NCBI RefSeq assembly: GCF_050717635.1
Contig: NZ_JBOITO010000029.1
Span: 87,391 to 151,390 of the forward strand
Reading direction: 5' to 3'
Length of the DNA: 64,000 bases
Origin: Clostridium_AD sp050717635
GTDB taxonomy: Bacteria; Bacillota; Clostridia; Clostridiales; Clostridiaceae
In this document: positions 61,822-64,000 of the stretch, one piece after another
How the letters are laid out: each line of letters opens with the position of its first letter
How positions within the stretch are numbered: the stretch's first letter is position 1
Notes under the pieces: model-generated
What the model was told of the DNA's origin: nothing
The model's input: only the letters and a program-made list of their open reading frames with translations
The model's database searches: none
Position numbers and translations under genes: made by a program

Positions 61822-61833
61822 TTGATGTGGTGA
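61822..61833 (+). CDS. Putative minimal leader ORF fMet-Met-Trp-stop
   Basis: After AAGGTGGTGG, TTG-ATG-TGG-TGA forms a four-codon reading frame whose last sense codon is tryptophan, between the T-box terminator and trpP. It may serve as a second tryptophan sensor or be chance. Confidence 0.2.
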   Translation: MMW

Positions 61834-61902
61834 AAGACAGTTGCTTTTGAAAAAATATCAAGATATATAAATCAAAATCATATTGAAAAGGAGCTAATTT
61901 TT

Positions 61903-62421
61903 ATGAAAATAAATAAAATAATTATAACATCTCTATTACTTGCAATTGGTCTTATATTGCATCAAATAACCCCAGGTATATTTCTAGGAGTAAAACCAGA
62001 TTTTTTACTGGTATTTATGATTCTTTCTATAATCTTAACCAGGGATTTAAAACTAACCTTTATTACTGGAATTGTGGCAGGTGTTTTATGTGCTTTATCA
62101 ACCACATTTCCAGGTGGACAGTTGCCTAATATTATAGATAAAATAATAACATCCATAATTATATATGCTATATATAGTAAAACTAATTTTAACTCTCCAC
62201 TTAAATTAACAGCTATTTATTTTGTTGGAACTATACTAAGTGGAAGTGTTTTTCTAGGTTCTGCTCTTATTCTATTTGGTTTACCAGCACCTTTTTTAAT
62301 ACTCTTTGTATCTGTAGTACTTCCAACGTCAATAATTAATTCACTTATGGGATTTTCTCTGCATAAACTTATTATATCAAATCCTATAATTAATAAGAAA
62401 TTTATAAGCTACCAAAAATAA
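61903..62421 (+). CDS. trpP: Tryptophan transporter TrpP
   Basis: 172 residues, five to six membrane helices. KPDFLLVFMILSIILTRDLKLTFITGIVAGVLCALSTTFPGGQLPNIIDKI is typical of TrpP (DUF/ECF-S-like family). It imports tryptophan. The tryptophan-specific T-box upstream supports this assignment. ATG after AAAAGGAG. Single-gene unit. Confidence 0.92.
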   Translation: MKINKIIITSLLLAIGLILHQITPGIFLGVKPDFLLVFMILSIILTRDLKLTFITGIVAGVLCALSTTFPGGQLPNIIDKIITSIIIYAIYSKTNFNSPLKLTAIYFVGTILSGSVFLGSALILFGLPAPFLILFVSVVLPTSIINSLMGFSLHKLIISNPIINKKFISYQK

Positions 62422-62425
62422 AAAA

Positions 62426-62458
62426 CTACTCTTAGTATTATTTAAATACTAAGAGTAG
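62426..62458. terminator. Bidirectional terminator after trpP
   Basis: CTACTCTTAGTATT with its perfect complement around a five-base loop. Confidence 0.85.
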
Positions 62459-62480
62459 TACTAATTCAAAAAATCTAAAG

Positions 62481-62615
62481 CTATTTTTGTTTGGGATAAT
62501 ATTTTTTAAAAGCATCTTCATAGCCTTCAGGTTTATTAAATTCCTGAACTTCACTTACATAAGATTTTTTCCCTACCTTTTGCACTTCTCTTCTTACTTT
62601 CTTATTATTATCCAA
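62481..62615 (-). CDS. 44-residue basic protein
   Basis: TTG at 62615 with CTGGAGGTG upstream opens 44 codons. The product MDNNKKVRREVQKVGKKSYV, then SEVQEFNKPEGYEDAFKKYYP, is soluble, charged and without Cys. The strong ribosome site and convergent terminator argue for a real small gene. No function assigned. Confidence 0.6.
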   Translation of the reverse strand: MDNNKKVRREVQKVGKKSYVSEVQEFNKPEGYEDAFKKYYPKQK

Positions 62616-62915
62616 ATTGGCACCTCCAGTCTGTTATCAAATATAAAACGCTGAAATGTCGTTAAATATAGTATTTACAAAAAAAATAAAATCACACTGG
62701 ATTATTTTATTTTTTTATATATTTAACGATGCTTGTTTGTAATTCAAATTTTAGCGATAACTTTTACAATGCAGTATGGTTTTACAGTTTATACATAGAT
62801 TATTTTGTCGATTTATGTTAGAGTTAACCTATTACATTGCTGAGTTTCCAAATGGAAAACGGGGATTATCTTTATGGGTTGAATTTCCGTAAGCTTTATA
62901 AAAGGAGGACTTGTT
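62616..62915. other. 300-bp region upstream of the LysM hydrolase
   Basis: No gene. A weak hairpin AAATAAAAT/ATTTTATTT (about 62681-62711) lies near the left end. The right part carries the leader of the hydrolase gene; no clear -35/-10 pair stands out. Confidence 0.3.
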
Positions 62916-63683
62916 ATTATTAAATTTAATTTAAAAAGAACGTTATTAGCCTTAACCTTAGCTTTAGCTACTAGTAGCTCAGCATATGCTGCTACATACC
63001 AAGTTAAGTCAGGTGATACGTTAAGTGAAATTAGCAAAGCTTATAACACAACTAGCAGTTTTTTGATGAAAACCAATGAACTATCAAAAGACACCATATA
63101 TTCTGGACAAGTACTGGATGTTCCAACTAACACATATAAAGTAGTTAGTGGAGATAGCTTATATTTTATAGCCAAAAAGTATAGTATAACCATAGATGCG
63201 TTAAGAAGTGCAAATGATAAATGGAACGATATTATTTATCCTGGGGATATCCTTAAAATTCCTGCACCATTAGCAGATGGACAAGCTGTACAACAAAAAA
63301 CTTCTGGAGTTATTTCATACTCACATAGTGATGTTGATTTATTATCTAGACTGATAACTGCTGAAGCAGGTGGTGAGAGTTACAATGGAATGCTCGCTGT
63401 AGGAGCTGTTGTAGTGAACCGAGTTCAAAGTTCAAAGTTCCCTTCTAATATTAGTGGAGTAATTAATGAGAAAAGCAATGGCTATTATCAATTTTCACCA
63501 GTATTAGATGGCAATATTAATAAAACTGCAAGTGCACAGGCAACTAAAGCAGCATACGAATCTTTAAAAGGAACAGACCCAACTAATGGTGCACTGTACT
63601 TTTTTGAAAATAGTGTAACAAATAAATTTTTAACTTCAAAACAGGTTGCTGCTACTATAGGAAACCATACATTCGCATATTAA
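62916..63683 (+). CDS. LysM/SleB-type cell wall hydrolase, apparent ATT start
   Basis: 255 residues. A signal peptide (RTLLALTLALATSSSAYAA) begins at ATT 62916, which follows AAAGGAGG by seven bases; the first in-frame ATG (63066) would lose the signal and most of LysM 1. Two LysM domains (about 29-71 and 73-120; YQVKSGDTLSEISKAYN and YKVVSGDSLYFIAKKYS) bind peptidoglycan. The C-terminal Hydrolase_2/SleB domain has RLITAEAGGESYNGMLAVGAVVVNR with catalytic Glu. It acts outside the membrane as a cortex- or wall-lytic enzyme. Confidence 0.88.
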   Translation: MIKFNLKRTLLALTLALATSSSAYAATYQVKSGDTLSEISKAYNTTSSFLMKTNELSKDTIYSGQVLDVPTNTYKVVSGDSLYFIAKKYSITIDALRSANDKWNDIIYPGDILKIPAPLADGQAVQQKTSGVISYSHSDVDLLSRLITAEAGGESYNGMLAVGAVVVNRVQSSKFPSNISGVINEKSNGYYQFSPVLDGNINKTASAQATKAAYESLKGTDPTNGALYFFENSVTNKFLTSKQVAATIGNHTFAY

Positions 63684-63710
63684 TGTATGCATCTTGAATA
63701 TAACAATATA

Positions 63711-63744
63711 AAAAAAACTTCCACAAAATAGTGGAAGTTTTTTT
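63711..63744 (+). terminator. Intrinsic terminator after the hydrolase
   Basis: AAAAAAACTTCCAC with its complement around a six-base loop, followed by U-rich sequence. Confidence 0.9.
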
Positions 63745-63783
63745 TATATTATATCCGATTACCTAAAATCCTCATGTTAAAAC

Positions 63784-63840
63784 AAAAAAAATGAACAAGT
63801 ATAATCACTAATTTGTGAATATAAATTGATCATTTTTTTT
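63784..63840. terminator. Hairpin terminator downstream of 16S rRNA
   Basis: Outer AAAAAAAATGAxCAA/TTGxTCATTTTTTTT and inner TATAxTCAC/GTGAxTATA arms form one long hairpin with U tracts on both strands. It lies 122 bp beyond the 16S end, in the path of its transcript. Confidence 0.7.
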
Positions 63841-63962
63841 AGACTATTAGTCTCTCAAAATTAAACAGAGAATTAGGTACGCTTCATTACAATAGATGTT
63901 TTGAAAAATAAACTTAATTATTTTTCTATTTGCATTGACCGAAGTCTTTGCATCTACTCCCT

Positions 63963-64000
63963 AGAAAGGAGGTGATCCAGCCGCAGGTTCTCCTACGGCT
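63963..64000 (-). rRNA. 16S ribosomal RNA, 3' end (partial at window edge)
   Basis: On the minus strand the sequence ends with CTGGATCACCTCCTTTCT, the universal 3' end of 16S rRNA carrying the anti-Shine-Dalgarno, preceded by AGAACCTGCGG. The gene continues beyond the window. No 23S, 5S or tRNA follows before the terminator. Confidence 0.95.

Noticed and set aside
62911..62934. TTG-started frame over the hydrolase start
   Set aside because: It gives only seven residues before a stop and does not code the signal peptide; the ATT frame does.

Overview
The window is about 70% A+T, packed with Gram-positive ribosome binding sites and U-tailed intrinsic terminators. It encodes typical clostridial proteins: bifunctional AdhE, a PdaA-type deacetylase, a SpoIIM-family protein and a LysM/SleB-type hydrolase. 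It is most likely a chromosomal segment of Clostridium sensu stricto or a close relative; species cannot be fixed from sequence alone. No prophage, CRISPR array, plasmid module or intact insertion sequence was seen.

Layout. 1-3.3 kb: N-terminus of an SNF2-type helicase with a SWIM zinc finger (runs off the edge), tRNA-Gln(CUG), a DUF302 protein, a patch of decayed genes (AraC-type regulator and carbohydrate phosphorylase pieces), and tRNA-Glu(CUC). 3.3-8.1 kb: patatin-like lipase, cupin/HD-GYP protein, secreted protein, amino acid permease. 8.2-15.7 kb: argH, argG and carAB on the minus strand; argG has an ARG-box-like palindrome and a small leader ORF, carA has a PyrR-type motif, a small leader ORF and a terminator. 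15.8-25.9 kb: FUSC-like transporter, DegV, MFS exporter, YfcE phosphodiesterase, then a UvrD-like ATPase fused to a LexA-type S24 autoprotease, divergent from pdaA across an array of 13-bp palindromes; then DUF4003, GNAT and TraX proteins and a tiny lysine-rich protein.

26.0-30.5 kb: an operon matching Bacillus sigY-yxlCDEFG in order, with two near-identical ECF-type promoters. 30.5-36.1 kb: a three-gene overlapping cassette (ATPase/helicase-like protein, UvrD helicase, Fe-S PD-(D/E)XK nuclease) and a deleted relic of the same cassette beside it. 36.1-43.5 kb: XRE regulator with membrane protein, PadR with a HAAS-FtsW/RodA fusion, AraC regulator, MurE-like protein without its C-terminal domain, split YdcZ/DUF606 transporter pair and a YeiL-like CRP/FNR regulator. 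43.7-50.4 kb: RDD, SpoIIM, DUF58, MoxR, DUF4350, DUF4129 and a membrane protein, a conserved bacterial gene group. 50.5-59 kb: DbpA-like RNA helicase, Cys-rich protein, Tag glycosylase, UBA-like protein, two-component system, AdhE. 59-64 kb: UvsE, DUF554, a tryptophan T-box controlling TrpP, a small ORF, a LysM hydrolase, and the 3' end of a 16S rRNA gene on the minus strand.

Themes: amino acid and pyrimidine supply under RNA and DNA control (ARG box, PyrR-type leader, T-box); DNA repair and damage response (UvsE, Tag, S24 fusion, helicase-nuclease cassette); and envelope functions (PdaA, SEDS protein, sigY module, MoxR group, LysM hydrolase). Three reading frames appear to begin at ATT with good Shine-Dalgarno spacing. 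The most novel-looking unit is the ATPase-S24 fusion with its phased operators, followed by the helicase-nuclease cassette.
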